Assembly: GCA_009733775.1 (NCBI GenBank)
Contig: WOGZ01000189.1
Coordinates: 1-64,000 of the forward strand
Direction: 5' to 3'
DNA length: 64,000 nt
From: Alectoria sarmentosa
Taxonomy: Eukaryota; Ascomycota; Lecanoromycetes; Lecanorales; Parmeliaceae
In this document: positions 33,850-47,600 of the stretch, in pieces
Numbering within the stretch: position 1 is the stretch's first letter
How the letters are laid out: each line of letters starts with the position of its first letter
Program-made: the position numbers and the translations under genes
Notes under the pieces: generated by a model
Databases searched by the model: none
What the model was told of the DNA's origin: nothing
Seen by the model: only the letters and a program-made list of their open reading frames with translations

Positions 33850-34333
33850 ATAAATTGAAAATAAATTTATTAAAAAACGATTTTTTGTTAAAAAGTGATT
33901 TTTTTTTTATATAATATCGTGACGAATATGTTTAAAAAAACATAATCGTTTTTAAATTTTCGATTTTTATTTTTTTTATTCGATTTTAAACATCGCGAAT
34001 TTCGAATTTCGTTTTTAAAATTCGAATATTTATAAAAGAAAAAGATAATATATAAAAGATAAAAATGATTTATAAAATAAGAGATAATTTATAAAAGACA
34101 AAAAATTATTCTTTTTCGAATTTTTATTATTTTTATTCGATTTTAAATATCGCGAGTTTCGAATCTCGTATTTAAATTTCGAATTTTTATAAAACGCATA
34201 AAAAGTAAAAAAGATGTATAAAAATGATTTCATATTAATTACTCAACGTTAAACTTATTATAATTATTTAACGCTCAATTTATTTTACTTATTTAACGTT
34301 CGATTTTTTTAAAAGTATGCGTGCGAAAAGAAA

Positions 34334-34444
34334 TATCGAAATTTAAATCATGTGATAAACGTATACGCTTATAACTTAAATCGCACTTTTTTTTATAACA
34401 CTTTTAAATTAATATAATCAAGTATTTTATATTATATTTTTATA
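34334..34444 (+). repeat. 3' LTR of element D
   Basis: 111 bp. The start TG has become TA. It is preceded by a purine-rich GCGAAAAGAAA tract, the likely polypurine tract. Confidence 0.82.
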
Positions 34445-34449
34445 AAATA

Positions 34450-35186
34450 TAATTATAATTATTATAATTATTTAAAAAAAGTTAATTAATAAAATTTAAA
34501 TTAATTTAAAAAACGTTATATTTAAAATTTAATCGAATTAAAAATTATTTAAAAGTTTTTAATAAAACGTTTTTAATATTAAAAATTTAATATATATATA
34601 AAAATTTATATTAATAATATACAAAAAATATTATTTATGAAAAGTAATTACAAAAAACGATATTATAAAAATGTACGTATTCGTTAAAACGCTAAACTTA
34701 ATCGAGGCTAGCGTAAAATTAATATAAATACGAAAATATATCGAACATATTAAATATATCGAATATTAATATAAATATAATATAAATATATTAAAAAAGT
34801 AAAAAAGAAATTATAATATTTAAAACAATGTTATTATTATTATAATTATATTATTAATTTTTTTTAAAGTTTATATAAACTTTTATGTAATGAAATTTCA
34901 AATTAAAATATAATAATAATATTATTTTAATTAATTCGTACGATATTAATATGCGATTTTTATAAAAAATAAATTCTCGCTAATTTTAATACGATATCGT
35001 TTTTATTTAAATAAAAATTTCGATAAACGTTTTAAAATTATAAATTATTTTATTAAAATACAATTCTTCGCGTATTTAAAAAATTAGTTTATATCGTATT
35101 TAAACGAATTAATATATTATTTATGCGACGAATATAATTTTTAAAAAGCTTACTTTTTTTATAATAAAAAGTTATATAAAAAAAGT
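34450..35186. other. AT-rich spacer between elements D and G
   Basis: No frame, LTR or other structure was recognised. TCGAGGCTAGCG near 34701 is a small GC-richer remnant. Confidence 0.4.
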
Positions 35187-35191
35187 GTTTA

Positions 35192-35490
35192 TATAAAGTA
35201 TATTATTTACGTCGCTAAATAAACGCAGATAAATAAATGTATATAAAAGACGTAATATTATTATTAAGTTCATTAATTAAATTATATAATAAAATTAATT
35301 TCTAAGAATTTAAAAGAAAATTTTAAGATATATTAAATAAATATATATTTATTAAACATTTTCATTAACGAGATAATTTCGAAATCAATTAATTAAATTT
35401 AAATTTTATAATTTTTGTAAAATTTTATAAAAAATAACGTTACGATAACGTATATTTTATATAAAACGTATACGATTATTCGATATAATA
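35192..35490 (-). repeat. 3' LTR of element G
   Basis: 299 bp; on - it starts TATTATATCG (TG mutated to TA) and ends CTTTATA (CA mutated to TA). Confidence 0.82.
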
Positions 35491-36615
35491 ATTATCTTTC
35501 TTTTTAAACTTTAATTTTTAAATATTTATATTAAATAAAGAATTTTATATAACGTTTATTAAAAAACCTTTAAATTTATAAAGAAAATAAGAGAAAAGAA
35601 TTATTATAACATTATCGTTATTACGACGCAATATTGCAATTTATAACGAAATAATTTTTCAACGTTAAATAATAATAATAGTTATATTATATTATTAACT
35701 TTATAACATTTTTTTAAAATATTAAATTATAAACATTTTTAATAAAACGATATAATTATTAAAAATCTCTTTTTATTATATATATTAATTTATTTAATTT
35801 TTAATAACAATATTTTAAATATAACGAATTTATTTTTTTTATATTAAAAAATAATAATAAAATTAAAAAATAACATGTTTTATAAATATTATAATAATAA
35901 TAATATAAACTCGTTAACGTTATTAAAACGCGCGTTATTATTTAATATTCATTTATTATTATATCGCGACGTTAAATTTATATATAATTTTTTATTTATT
36001 TTATTTTTTAATAATTTCTTTTATCTCTTTCGTAAATGTTCAATTTAATTATATAAAAACGATAATATTATAATTAATTTTATATATAATTTTTTCGTTA
36101 TAATATAAATTTGAAATTATTATAAATATCTTAATTTCGTCGTTTACGTTTAATGATTTCGTTAACACGTTTTATAAATATTTTATATAATAAAATATTA
36201 ATATTAATATTAATATTAATAATAATAACATTATTATTATTATTAACATTATTAATAATAAATTCATTGTCGCTCAATAATCGTAATTATTAATTATCGA
36301 TTATTTTATTTTATTATCGCTTTATAATCGATATCGTTAATAATTTATAATAATCGATTTATTATATAAAATTTATTTTTGCAAAAAAGACGATTTTTAT
36401 AATCGCGATAAGTTTTTTTTTATATTAAATATAAAATAAATAAGCGTAATATTAATCGTTACGTTGAAATTTCGTTTATTTATTAAAATAAAATATAAAG
36501 AAATTTGCGACGTATATAATATTATAATTTAACATTTAATTTTTCTCGCGCACGAACGTATATCGATAAAATTATTATTTAATAACGCAAGTAATAAAAG
36601 CGTACGATAATGATA

Positions 36616-36636
36616 TTTTTTTTTTTTTTTTTTTTT
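36616..36636. repeat. Poly(T) tract in element G
   Basis: 21 consecutive T. A homopolymer with no further meaning seen. Confidence 0.9.
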
Positions 36637-39600
36637 CATTATTGTTAATTTATAATATAAGTTTAACGTAATAAATAAACGCATTAATAAATTAAAAAAT
36701 ATTAATACGCTTTTAAAATATAAGTTTAATAATTTATATAAATTCGAAAAAAAATTAATAAATAACGATAAAAAAATTTTTAAAAATTTGAAATCGAATA
36801 TTATTTTAACGAATAATTTCGTAAATAACGATAATATTACGTTATCGACTTTCTTTAAAAAAAAAATTTCGATTTGATATTTAATCGCGAAATTTATAAT
36901 ATCGAAAAAACGTAATAAAATTAAATAACGACTTATTTTTACGATAACGTTAATATAAAAAATTTAAAATAATCTTTTTAATAATATTTTTTTTTTTAAA
37001 AATCATATTTATAATAATAATACATATTTTAATGCGACACATTTTCGTTATAATATTTTATAATTTAGATAATGAATAATAATATCATTTTTTAACACAT
37101 ATATTTATCGTAATAAAAATTTAAAAATGCGCTCGTAATAAAAATATCGTTTTTAAATATTATAATTTTAAATAAGCATTTAAGTTTTATAACGTTATTT
37201 TCGCTTATTGCGCGATAATATTTTATATAATTAATTAAGTTTTTTAAAATTAAGCTTTTTATTTTATTATTTTCGTTTATTATTTAATTATTTATTAAAA
37301 ACATTAATTAAATCGTTAACATTTAAAACATTTTCGTTTAATATTTATTAATCATATTTATTACTTGAATTAATTTATTTAGTTTTATATTAAACGTCTT
37401 TTTTATTTTTTATTTTATCGATAATTTTTTCGATCTTTTATATTTTATCGTTATCGATAAAATTAAAAATTTATATAAATAAAATATTCGTTTTATTCGC
37501 GCATTCGCGATAATAATAAAATTTAAATAACGATATATAAAAGATATTATAAATTTTATAAAAAAAAGACAATAATAATCGATACGTTTGCGCGTTTATT
37601 TTATTTATAATTCGAAAAAATTTCACGAATTTATGAAATAACTTTTTGTTTAAACGTTTTTATTTAAAGTTTTTAATTATTAATATTATTAAATCGCTTA
37701 TTTTATAATTTTAAAATTAATGCGATTTATTATATTATTTGATTTAAATTGCGATAACGCTTTAAAAGTGATTCGCAATTTCATTTTATAATGTTTATAA
37801 TCTTTTTATTTTATTATTTATAACGAATATCTTTTTTTTAACGAAATCGTTTTCGATTTTTTATCGAATTTCAAAATAATAATTATATATTAAAAAAAAC
37901 GATATCGTTTCGATAAAGAAATATTAATTATTTATATATATAAATTTTATTATAAATAATAATTTGATTTAATTCGTTTATTTATCATTAATAAATATAT
38001 AAAAAAAATGTTTTAAAATTTGATTTTATCGTTTAATTTATTTATCGATTTATGAATAAAAGGCGATGTTTAAATGCCGTTTAATTTTAAAATGAAAATA
38101 AACGATTAATTAAAAGTTATTAATAAATATAAAATCTCGATCGTTAACGATATCGTTTAATATGTTATAATAATATATTATTTTATTATAAAATACTTTC
38201 ATTAACGTAACTATATAAATTATAATTTTGATAAATAAATATTTAATTATTTTCGTAAATCGATTTATTATTATTAAAATAACGTTATATATAACGTTTT
38301 TAAATTTATTTAATAATAAATTTATAATAAAATTTATAAAAAGTTTTTTTTATAATTTTATAATAATGAAAAACGAATTAAGTTCGTTATATAATTAATA
38401 TCGCAACGATTTCGTTTATTAATATATATTATAAATTTTCGCATATTTTATAATTTTCTTTAAAAACTCGTTTTAATAATATTTTCGAATAAAAAACTTA
38501 TACGTTTTCGTAAGTTTTAAAATATTCAAATAACGAATTATTAATATAACGATTAATGAAATTTTTCTAAATAACATTATTTTTAAAAATGTAAAAACGA
38601 TTATTATATCGTAACAATTTCTTAAAATTAAAAGCTCACTTTTTGTTACGTTTTTAAGATCGTTTTGATAATGTATTAATATTAATACAAAATAAGCGTA
38701 TTTAATTATTTTTAGATTATATTTCTCGAATTAACTTTTTTATTAATTAATGCGATTTTTTATACGCAATTTTAAATACGACTTTAATCTCTTTTTTTAA
38801 AATAATTATTTAAACAATTATAATTTAAAATATAAACGTTATTATAATAATATTTTTTTAATTTTTTTATAATAATTTCTCGTTAATTTAAAGCGTAAGC
38901 TTGTTTTAAAATCTCGATAACAATTTAATATTTAACGACGATATTTTTTTATAATCAAGGCGTCGCGATAACGTATTAATAAAATTTAATATTTCAATTT
39001 AATAAAAAATCTCAAAATCGTAAATAATTAATTTTAGAATTTATCGAATTTGTTTATAATTAAACTTTTTTTATTTAAAAAATCTTTTAAGGTTATTATA
39101 ATCGATTTACACTTTAATATAATAAATATTATCTTTTAAATATTATCGTTATTATTTCATTATTATTATAATAATAAATAATTTTTGATTATAAATCTCA
39201 TAATTTTATTTAATAAAAATCATTTTTTGAAATTAAAAAATAATGAAACGTTAATATTTATGTTTATTTTATTAAATAAATATAATTTTGAAATCAAAAT
39301 TGAAAATATTAATTTTTATACGCAATTTTCTTTTTCAATTATTATAACGCAGAAATAACGTTTTCGAAAAAATGCGTTTTAATTATAAAAACGCTTTTTC
39401 AACGCTTTCAAATCATATAAAAAATTTAAACTTTTTATCGTCTTTGTTATTTTTTAATAAATCGATTAATAACGTAATTATGATAAAATAATTATAAATA
39501 AATCGTTGATAAAAATTTGTAAAATTTAAAAAAACTTATATTTCTCGATAAATTTTTAATTCAAATTACTTTTTAATAATTATTATTCGTTTTTAATTTA

Positions 39601-39867
39601 TTATAACGCTTTTAATAGTTATTATAAATTTTAAAAATTTAATTTATTTAATATAAAATTAACATTTTTTTCAATTAATATATAATTGAAATTAACGTAA
39701 TTATTTAAGCATTTATTTAACGTGTTATTAATATTTTAACGCATCGACGTTATAAATTACAATATTATTTAAATATATTATATAAATAACATTCATTAAA
39801 TCGATAAAAACTTTATTAATATATATTTAAAATATAATCGAAGTATTAATTAATTTAAAAGATATAA

Positions 39868-40161
39868 TTAAATATTCGAGATAATTATAATAAATTCGAA
39901 ACGTAATCTTTTATTTATCGTTTTTTTAATTCGAATCTTATAATAAACATTTTTTAAACTTAATTTTATAAAAATCTCAATCTCGAATAAACGACTTAAC
40001 GTTTTTATAATTAAAAATAATAAATATCGATTTTTAATAATTATCGCATTTAATTTTTTATAGTTTATATATAAACGCAATTCGTTTTTTTTTAAATATA
40101 AATAAAATCGACGCTTTTGCGAAGAAAATCGAATATCGAATTCAATTTTTATAAAAAACAT
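39868..40161 (-). pseudogene. Ty3/gypsy reverse transcriptase fragment of element G
   Basis: Contains NELRLYINYKKLNAIIIKNR (expected ..LRLCVDYRKLNAITIKNR), then LIKTLSRLFEIEIFIKLSLKN and YYKIRIK. These correspond to RT motifs 1-3 with Pro, Cys, Asp and Gly codons converted. Open by chance for 97 codons; not functional. Confidence 0.88.
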
Positions 40162-42047
40162 TTTTCAAATATCGTCGCAATTTCGATAATTTCGTTTAAA
40201 ATAAATTATATAAAAGCTCGTATAACGATTTCTTATTATTTTCAATTTTAGTAACATAATTTTCTTATTTAAATATAAAGAAAATGTTAATCTTTTTTTT
40301 AAAAAAAATCGTTTTTATATTTTAATAATTTTTCAAAGATTTTTGAATTAAACACATTTTTTTTTCGTTTCGCGTCGTCGCAGCGTATATAATTGCGAAT
40401 ATATTAAATTTTTTATCGATGTTCGTAACGAATCAATTAAATTTTTTAATTTAAATCTCTTTTAAATTAATTTTAAGTTTTTATTAAGTTATTTTAAAAT
40501 TAAGTAACATATTTGATTAATTTAAAATAAATATATTTAAAACGACGTTAAAATCTTTTTGATCGATAATATAATATAATGTTTTATATTATTTATTTTA
40601 ATCTTAATTATCGATTAATTAATAATTTAATATATAAATATTATAATAATATATGTTTTAATTATTTAACGTTTTCGACGTCGATAAAATAACGTTATTA
40701 TAAAATTATAAATTTTATTAAATTACGAATGTTTATAAAATAAAATTAATATAAATTTCAAAATTAAATTAAATAACGAATTATTTCGAATTATTTTAAA
40801 TTATAATTTATTCTTTCGTGATAATAAAAGAAATAATTTTTATTTTCGTTTTTTCGTTTTTATTTTTAAAACGATTACGAACTTGAATCGTTTTTTATTA
40901 TAATAACGACGACATAAATAATAAATTTATTTTTATTTAAATAATTAAATTTAATATAATCTTTTTTATTATAATAAAAATAAATAATTTTTTTATATTT
41001 AATCTCGAATTCGTTTTTTAGTTTATTTTCGTTATTTTTATAAATATGCGACGTTTTAACGTTATCGTTACGATTAAATTTATTAAATTTCGAAATTCGA
41101 GAATTTAAAGGCGAAGCTTTTGCGTTTTTATTTTCGAAAGATTTTAAATTCGAATCGCGATCGCTTTTTTCGCGTATGCGTTCAAAAATTCGTTTATATA
41201 TAATAATTATAATAAAAAATTTCTCGCGTTATTTAAATATATTATTATTATTCAAGATTCGATATTTTAGCGTAAATTAAAATTTCGTAAAAAAAAAGTT
41301 GATTTTATGCTTTTTCATTAAAAATAATAAATGAATTTCTAATTTTTTTAAATATGTTTTAAAAAAATCGTGGTTTTTTAATTAAGCTTTTATTTAATTT
41401 TTTTTTCATTTTTATAAACAAATAAATAACGATTAATCGAATCGACGATAAAATTAAATAAAAAGTATTTAAAAATTTTATTCGTTATATTAATGAAACT
41501 CTTTTTTTTATATTCGATATATTGTTAATTATTAACATTATTTTTTAAAAACTTTATATAATAAATAATCTTGAAAATATCGATAATAAAATTTTTAAAA
41601 TTTTTAATAAAAATAAATTTTATATCGCGAAATCAGCGCATATACTTTCTTTCACTTTTATTTTAATAAAATTTTAATTTTTCGAAACGAATAATCTTAA
41701 GTTTAAAAATAAATATTTTAATTAAAAATGAGATCGCGAATGCGATAATTAATATTTAAATTATAAACGAAATTATAAACGTAATAATTAACGTTTTTTT
41801 AACGATATTTAATAAGTTTTTATTGCGAAATTCATTATTGCGAGCTTTTAACGCATAAAGTTCGCGTTTTTATTAAAAACGACGATGTTTTAAATTAATT
41901 TCTTTTTCAAAACTAAACTCTCGAAATTCGTTAACGTTATTTAAACGTTTATTTTAATTATCTTCGATTTTAAATATTCGATTTTTAAATAAAATCGATA
42001 TCGCAGCGATATTAAATCTTTTTCTTCGAAAAATTTAAAAAAAAAAT

Positions 42048-42346
42048 TGAAAAGCGTATTATTTACGTCGTTAAGCAAACGTAAATAAATAAATATATTT
42101 TAAAAACGTAATATTGTTATTAAATTCAATAATTAAATTATGTAATAAAATTAATTTTTAAGAATTTAAAAGAAAACTTCGAGATATATTAAATAAATAT
42201 ATATTTATTAAACATTTTCATTAACGAAGTAATTGCGAGATTAATTAATTAAATTTAAATTTTGTAGTTTTTATGAAATTTTATAAAAGATAACGTTATA
42301 ATAACGCATATTTTATATAAAACGTATACGATTATTTAATTTAATA
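42048..42346 (-). repeat. 5' LTR of element G
   Basis: 299 bp; the inner end keeps the canonical CTTTTCA terminus on -. Confidence 0.82.
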
Positions 42347-42629
42347 GTTTATATACTTAAAATAAGATTTCATTAATTAAATATTTAAAATTCGCGATTT
42401 TCAAGTTAAAATTTATTTTATTTTTTCATTTTCGATTTAAACGCGAGTACGTTTTAAATAAATTATATTATAAAATTCAATCTCGAATATTAATTTTTTA
42501 TATTTTATTCATTTTTATTTATTTCGTATCGCGTATCATATAATAATAAAATGAATAAATAAAGTTATAAATTCGAATACGCGCTTTCGAATAATATTAT
42601 TTTTATAAAATTTGATTGAATAAATTAAA

Positions 42630-42955
42630 GCTTTTTAAATTCTTTTGAGTGTTTTCAGTCTTTAATAAACTCTTTTTTTTTAAATTCTTTTACTTTTTAA
42701 AACTCTTTAAAAAAGCTTTTATCGAAAGAATTGTCGAAGTAAATTCGAAATCTCATATATTATACATTATTACATATTATAACTTCGAATTTACGAAAAT
42801 AATCTCTTCGATAAAAGCTTTCGAAAAGCTTTTAAAGAGCTTTCGAAGAAAAAAAGGAGTTTCGAAAATCTCCCTCGAGCGTAAAAAAACACATATTAAT
42901 TAATTGTAAAGATTTTTCAAGCTTTTCGTTACTGAAAAGCTCGCGCTTTTAATAC
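42630..42955. repeat. Fold-back (inverted repeat) element
   Basis: The left arm (about 42701-42750) contains GCTTTTATCGAA and GTAAATTCGAA. The right arm (about 42783-42845) contains the complement of both, around a loop of about 34 bp. Outer segments also pair weakly (TTTTCAGT near 42652 against ACTGAAAA near 42931). The 84-codon + frame across it is a by-product of the palindrome. It could be a MITE or an RNA hairpin-forming remnant. Confidence 0.55.
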
Positions 42956-44666
42956 GTATTATAATTAATAAAAATATCGTATAAAAGATTTTATATTTTT
43001 TAAATAAATCTCGTAAATAAATAAAAATTATTATTAATTAACGTAATATATTTTTATAAACAAATTAATTTATTGTAATTAATTAATTAATTTTAAATAA
43101 ATCGACAAATTATTAACGCATTACTAAGTATTTTATTGTTTTATTAATTATATATTAACGCTTTTAAGTAATAAAAGATACGATTAAACGTTATTAAATA
43201 TAATATTATTTATTAATAAAAAATTTAAGTAATTAAAAAATAAACTTTATTATCGATTTTTATTATAAAAAATAATTTACTATAAATTATTTTTTAAAAT
43301 TCGATGATTTAAAAAATCTTTATTAATTTTATATAAAACTTTTTTTTTATTGCGATAATTTTAATAAAAGCGAGACTTTATTTACTATTATATGCGATAA
43401 CGCGTTAATTTATTATAATATTTAATTTATTCGTATATATTATAATATTAATTTTTGATTTAAATATTTAACTTCGTATTCGTTTAATTTAAATTCGATC
43501 GAAATTTCTTTTTCGACTTTAAAGACGTAAATTAAACGATATTAAAATATAATCGTATTATATTATTATAAATTAAAACTCATAAATTAAGTTTATGATA
43601 TTAAAAAACAAACGAAAACGAAACGAACTTAAGATTTAGCGTCGATTAAACTTTTTTTTTCTTTTTTTTTCTTTCGAACTGAAATTTTAAATTTATTAAT
43701 GCATTTAAGTTATAAATATATTAAAATTATAAATGCATTAAATTTATAAATTTTATTTAAAATGCGAAAGATTATTTTCTTATTTTAATTTTAAAACTTT
43801 TTTTCTAATTTTTTTCTAAATTTTTTTTTAAATGTTTTAAATCGAAATTTTAAATTTAATTGTTTATTAAATATATAAATTTTATATAAATTTGAAACGA
43901 GTTGTGATTTTTTTTAATTTTTAATTTTTTTTTCTTTTTTGATTTTTTTCTTTTTTAAAATTTGATTTTTCTTTTTTCGAATTCGAATTTTACGTTTTAC
44001 GATTTACGATTATTAAACGAAAAATATCGTTTTATTATTACTTTTATCGTTATATCATTTACGATTTACGAATTTTGTATAAAGTTGCGCTTATTTAAAA
44101 ATATATAAAAAAGATTTTAAATTTATCATAATCGATTTCTCGCAATTTTTAAAAATTTATATTATATATTTATATAATTATTATTATAAAGTAAATTTAT
44201 ACAATTTCAACGATATAATAATCTCGTAAATATGATAAAAAAGTATAATGTTATTTAAAAAAGAAAAAAATTCGTTAAATAAGCGTAGAAATTTCTCGAA
44301 CGCTTTATTATTTCGAATAATAACTTATTTAAATTAAATATATATCGATATATATATATTCAAATTTCAAAATTTTAACATTATTAAAAAGCGCATATTT
44401 TTTATATAATTTACGAAATTATGAAGAAATTATATTTTTAAAAAAGTAGAAGATAAAAGATGTAAGATTTATATATATATATTTTTAATAAAGACGCTCG
44501 AAAGATTTAAGAGCCGCTATTCGAGCGCTAATCGAAAAGCGTAATAACTTCAAATCTATAATTAAGTTCAAAAATAAATTTAAGAAATTTTAGTTTAGTT
44601 TTTATTTTATTTTATATATATTAATAAAATAATATAACGATTTTTTAAATATTATTATTAAAACGT

Positions 44667-44690
44667 AAAAAAAAAAAAAAAAAAAAAAAA
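44667..44690. repeat. Poly(A) tract
   Basis: 24 consecutive A. It could be the tail of a retroposed sequence, but nothing upstream supports a LINE or SINE. Confidence 0.85.
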
Positions 44691-47600
44691 TTCGAAAATA
44701 TAATATATATTATAAAAATTAAATTGAAATAAACGTCGTTAAAACTTTAAAAAATAAAATATTATAAAATATTTATATATAATTATTATCGTATTATTAT
44801 TATAATTTATTTAAATTTATATTATTATAAAAATCTTATTTCGATTATTAATTTTAATCGTGATTTTCTTTTTTAATAAAATATAAAATAGATTTTATTA
44901 TAAAGATTATAAAAGTACGTATATATATTACAACACGAGATAAAAAAATTTACGCTTAAATGCATTTATATTATTAATTAATTTACGTTTAATATTAAAT
45001 TCAATACTTAATTCTTTTTATTTATATTTCGAATTAACGTTTTATTATTATTAAATATATTAAAGTTTAAAATATTTATTTAATATTTTTATATATATAT
45101 TTTTTAACGTTTTTTAATCGTGCGATATAACGTTTATTTTTATATTTTCGATAAAATATCTTAAATTAATATATATTAAATTATTAATTTTATATTTTAA
45201 AATTAAAATAAATAATTTTATTATAATATTATAATTATAAACACGATTAATAAAACGTTAATAATTAAAAATTAAAAATTATATATAATAAATTTAATTT
45301 TAAAACGAAAAAACGAATATTTATAAAAAAATCGATTGAATTTAACAATAATATAAAAAGTTAAATAATTATAATAATAAAGTTAACGCACGATCGCGTA
45401 ATTATTATATATTATTTTCTTTCTTAATTTTCTTTTATATATCTTAATTTTTTGATTATTTTTTAATTTACGATTTTAAACGATTATTAAATTTATAAGC
45501 AATTAATTTAATAATAAATTTATCGATTCAATTTTTTATTAATTAATTAATTAAATTTTGTGATTCGATAAAATAATATTTATTAAAATCTTTAATTTCG
45601 TTAATATAATAAATCGATTTAAGTATTAAATAATTATTTAATAAAATTTAAATTTATTTAAATTTCGATAAAAGTTATAAATTAATTATTTAAGATTTTA
45701 TCACTTTTTTATAATTATAACAAAAACGATCTTGATAATAATAAACGTTTTTTAATAACATTAAATTTATTATAAACGTATTGATATATTAAATTAAATT
45801 AAAGAATTTATTTATTTTTATTTATTAGCTTTTCAATTATCGTATTTATAATTTAATTAATTTTTTAAAACTTATTTCTTAAACGTTGAAATGTTTTTAT
45901 TTAATTGTAATAAATGAAATTCGATAATATAATATATATTTAAGCGATATAACATATTTATAAACACGATTATCATAAATAATTAATAATAAATATAAAA
46001 AAAGCGAATCGTTATCGAGTTTATATTTATGAATTTTAATATTAAATGCGATTTTTTCGCTCTCTTTATATAGTTTTGCGTTTAATTTAAATTATATAAA
46101 TTTCACTTTTTATTATTAAACAAATCGATATTTATAACGTTTATTTAAATAATAAAAAAATAACATAATTTTGTTAATTAATTCAAAAATTAATGTTTAA
46201 GATATTGAATTTAAAAAATTAATAAAGATTATTATTAATAAATTTTGATAATAAAAGACGTTAAAATCTTATTTTAATAAAGATTAATAAAAAGTTATTC
46301 TTTTCAATTAACGTTTTAATTATTATTTTAATTAATGAAAATTTTATAATTTCTTTTAAATTTAAATGTTAAGTTATTATATTTAGCGTATTCGATAAAT
46401 AACATTAATTTCTTTAATTTTTTATCGTTTTTCTTCTTTTATAATATTTCTTTTTTATTATTATTATTAATATTTTAATATATCGTTTATATTTTCAAAA
46501 ATTGAATTTAATATTTTTAATATTCGAGTTTAAAATAAATTCACAAATTTATAATTTATAAAATTTTAATTAAGATTTAATAATATTTTAATTAATATCG
46601 ATATTATATTTTTAATATAATCGAATTATAATAATTTTAATTCGATAATAATAAATGTAAAACGATTATTTAACGATATATCGATTATTAAAATCATTTT
46701 TTTATTAATTTTTCGCTCGTTAAAAAATTATAAAATCGTAAATGAAATATAATAAATTATTTTATAAAAAAATAAAAAAGATAATCATTTCGATTGCGCA
46801 AAAAAAAGACGAAAATAAAGTTTTAACATTAATTAATTTTATAATAATTAATATTTAATTATAATTCGCGCATTATTGAAAATATATTAAATATTAAAAA
46901 CAACGAATTTAATTATATTACGATTAGCGTTTATTTAATTAATAAAAAAGATTTTAAATAATGTTATATTAAATTTAATTCGAATTTAATTTTTTACTTT
47001 AAACGTATTTCAAAAAGTCGAAAAAATTAAAATTATTATAAAATTTAATAATAAGTTTTATTTTAATAAAATTTAATAAAGTTTAAATTAATTAATAATA
47101 ATTAACGACGTAATTATATATATATATTACGTTAAAAAAATTATAAATGAAAAATATACAATTTATTAAAAAGTTGCGAAATAAAAAAACGATTTTTTAT
47201 ATAATAATATATAAAAGAATATATTTTAATTAAAAAACATATTTATATAATAATAAAATAATTTTTGATAAATAAAATTATGATTATAATTTGATAAATA
47301 TATAAATTAAATTTTATTTACGTTATATTTAAAAATTATGAATTAAATTTTAATTTTATTTAATAAATATAAATCAAAAATCGAGATTATGATTTTAAGT
47401 AACAAATTTTAAATTTATTAATATATATATATATATTAATAAATAAATAATTTTTATTTGAAATCGATTATAAAATATACGAAAAATATATATATTTATT
47501 TAAATACTTATTTTATAATATTTTATATTTTAAAAAGCTTAACATTATTATTTAATTACGACTTTATTTTAAAACATAATAATAATTTAAATATTTTAAT

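Larger units (their letters stand above)
26236..34444 (+). mobile_element. Element D: Ty1/copia retrotransposon, 8.2 kb with nested element E, TSD AAATG/AAATA
   Basis: LTRs at 26236-26345 (110 bp) and 34334-34444 (111 bp) share ACTTAAATCGCACTTTTTTT and AAGTATTTTATATTATATTT. Flanks AAATG (26231-26235) and AAATA (34445-34449) differ by one G-to-A change. The + strand carries copia-order remnants: GAG-pre-integrase (~28.9 kb), integrase C-terminus (~29.9 kb) and reverse transcriptase (~31.1 kb). Without element E it is about 7.2 kb. Confidence 0.88.
35192..42346 (-). mobile_element. Element G: Ty3/gypsy retrotransposon, 7,155 bp, TSD GTTTA
   Basis: 299-bp LTRs at 35192-35490 and 42048-42346 share TTATTAAACATTTTCATTAA and TTTATATAAAACGTATACGA. 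Identical GTTTA duplications flank the element (35187-35191 and 42347-42351). The gypsy reverse transcriptase at 39868-40161 is on -, about 2 kb in from the 42,346 end, as expected for gag-pol order. A purine tract (AAAAAGAAAGATAA on -) adjoins the inner edge of the 35,490 LTR. All of it is RIP-mutated. Confidence 0.88.
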
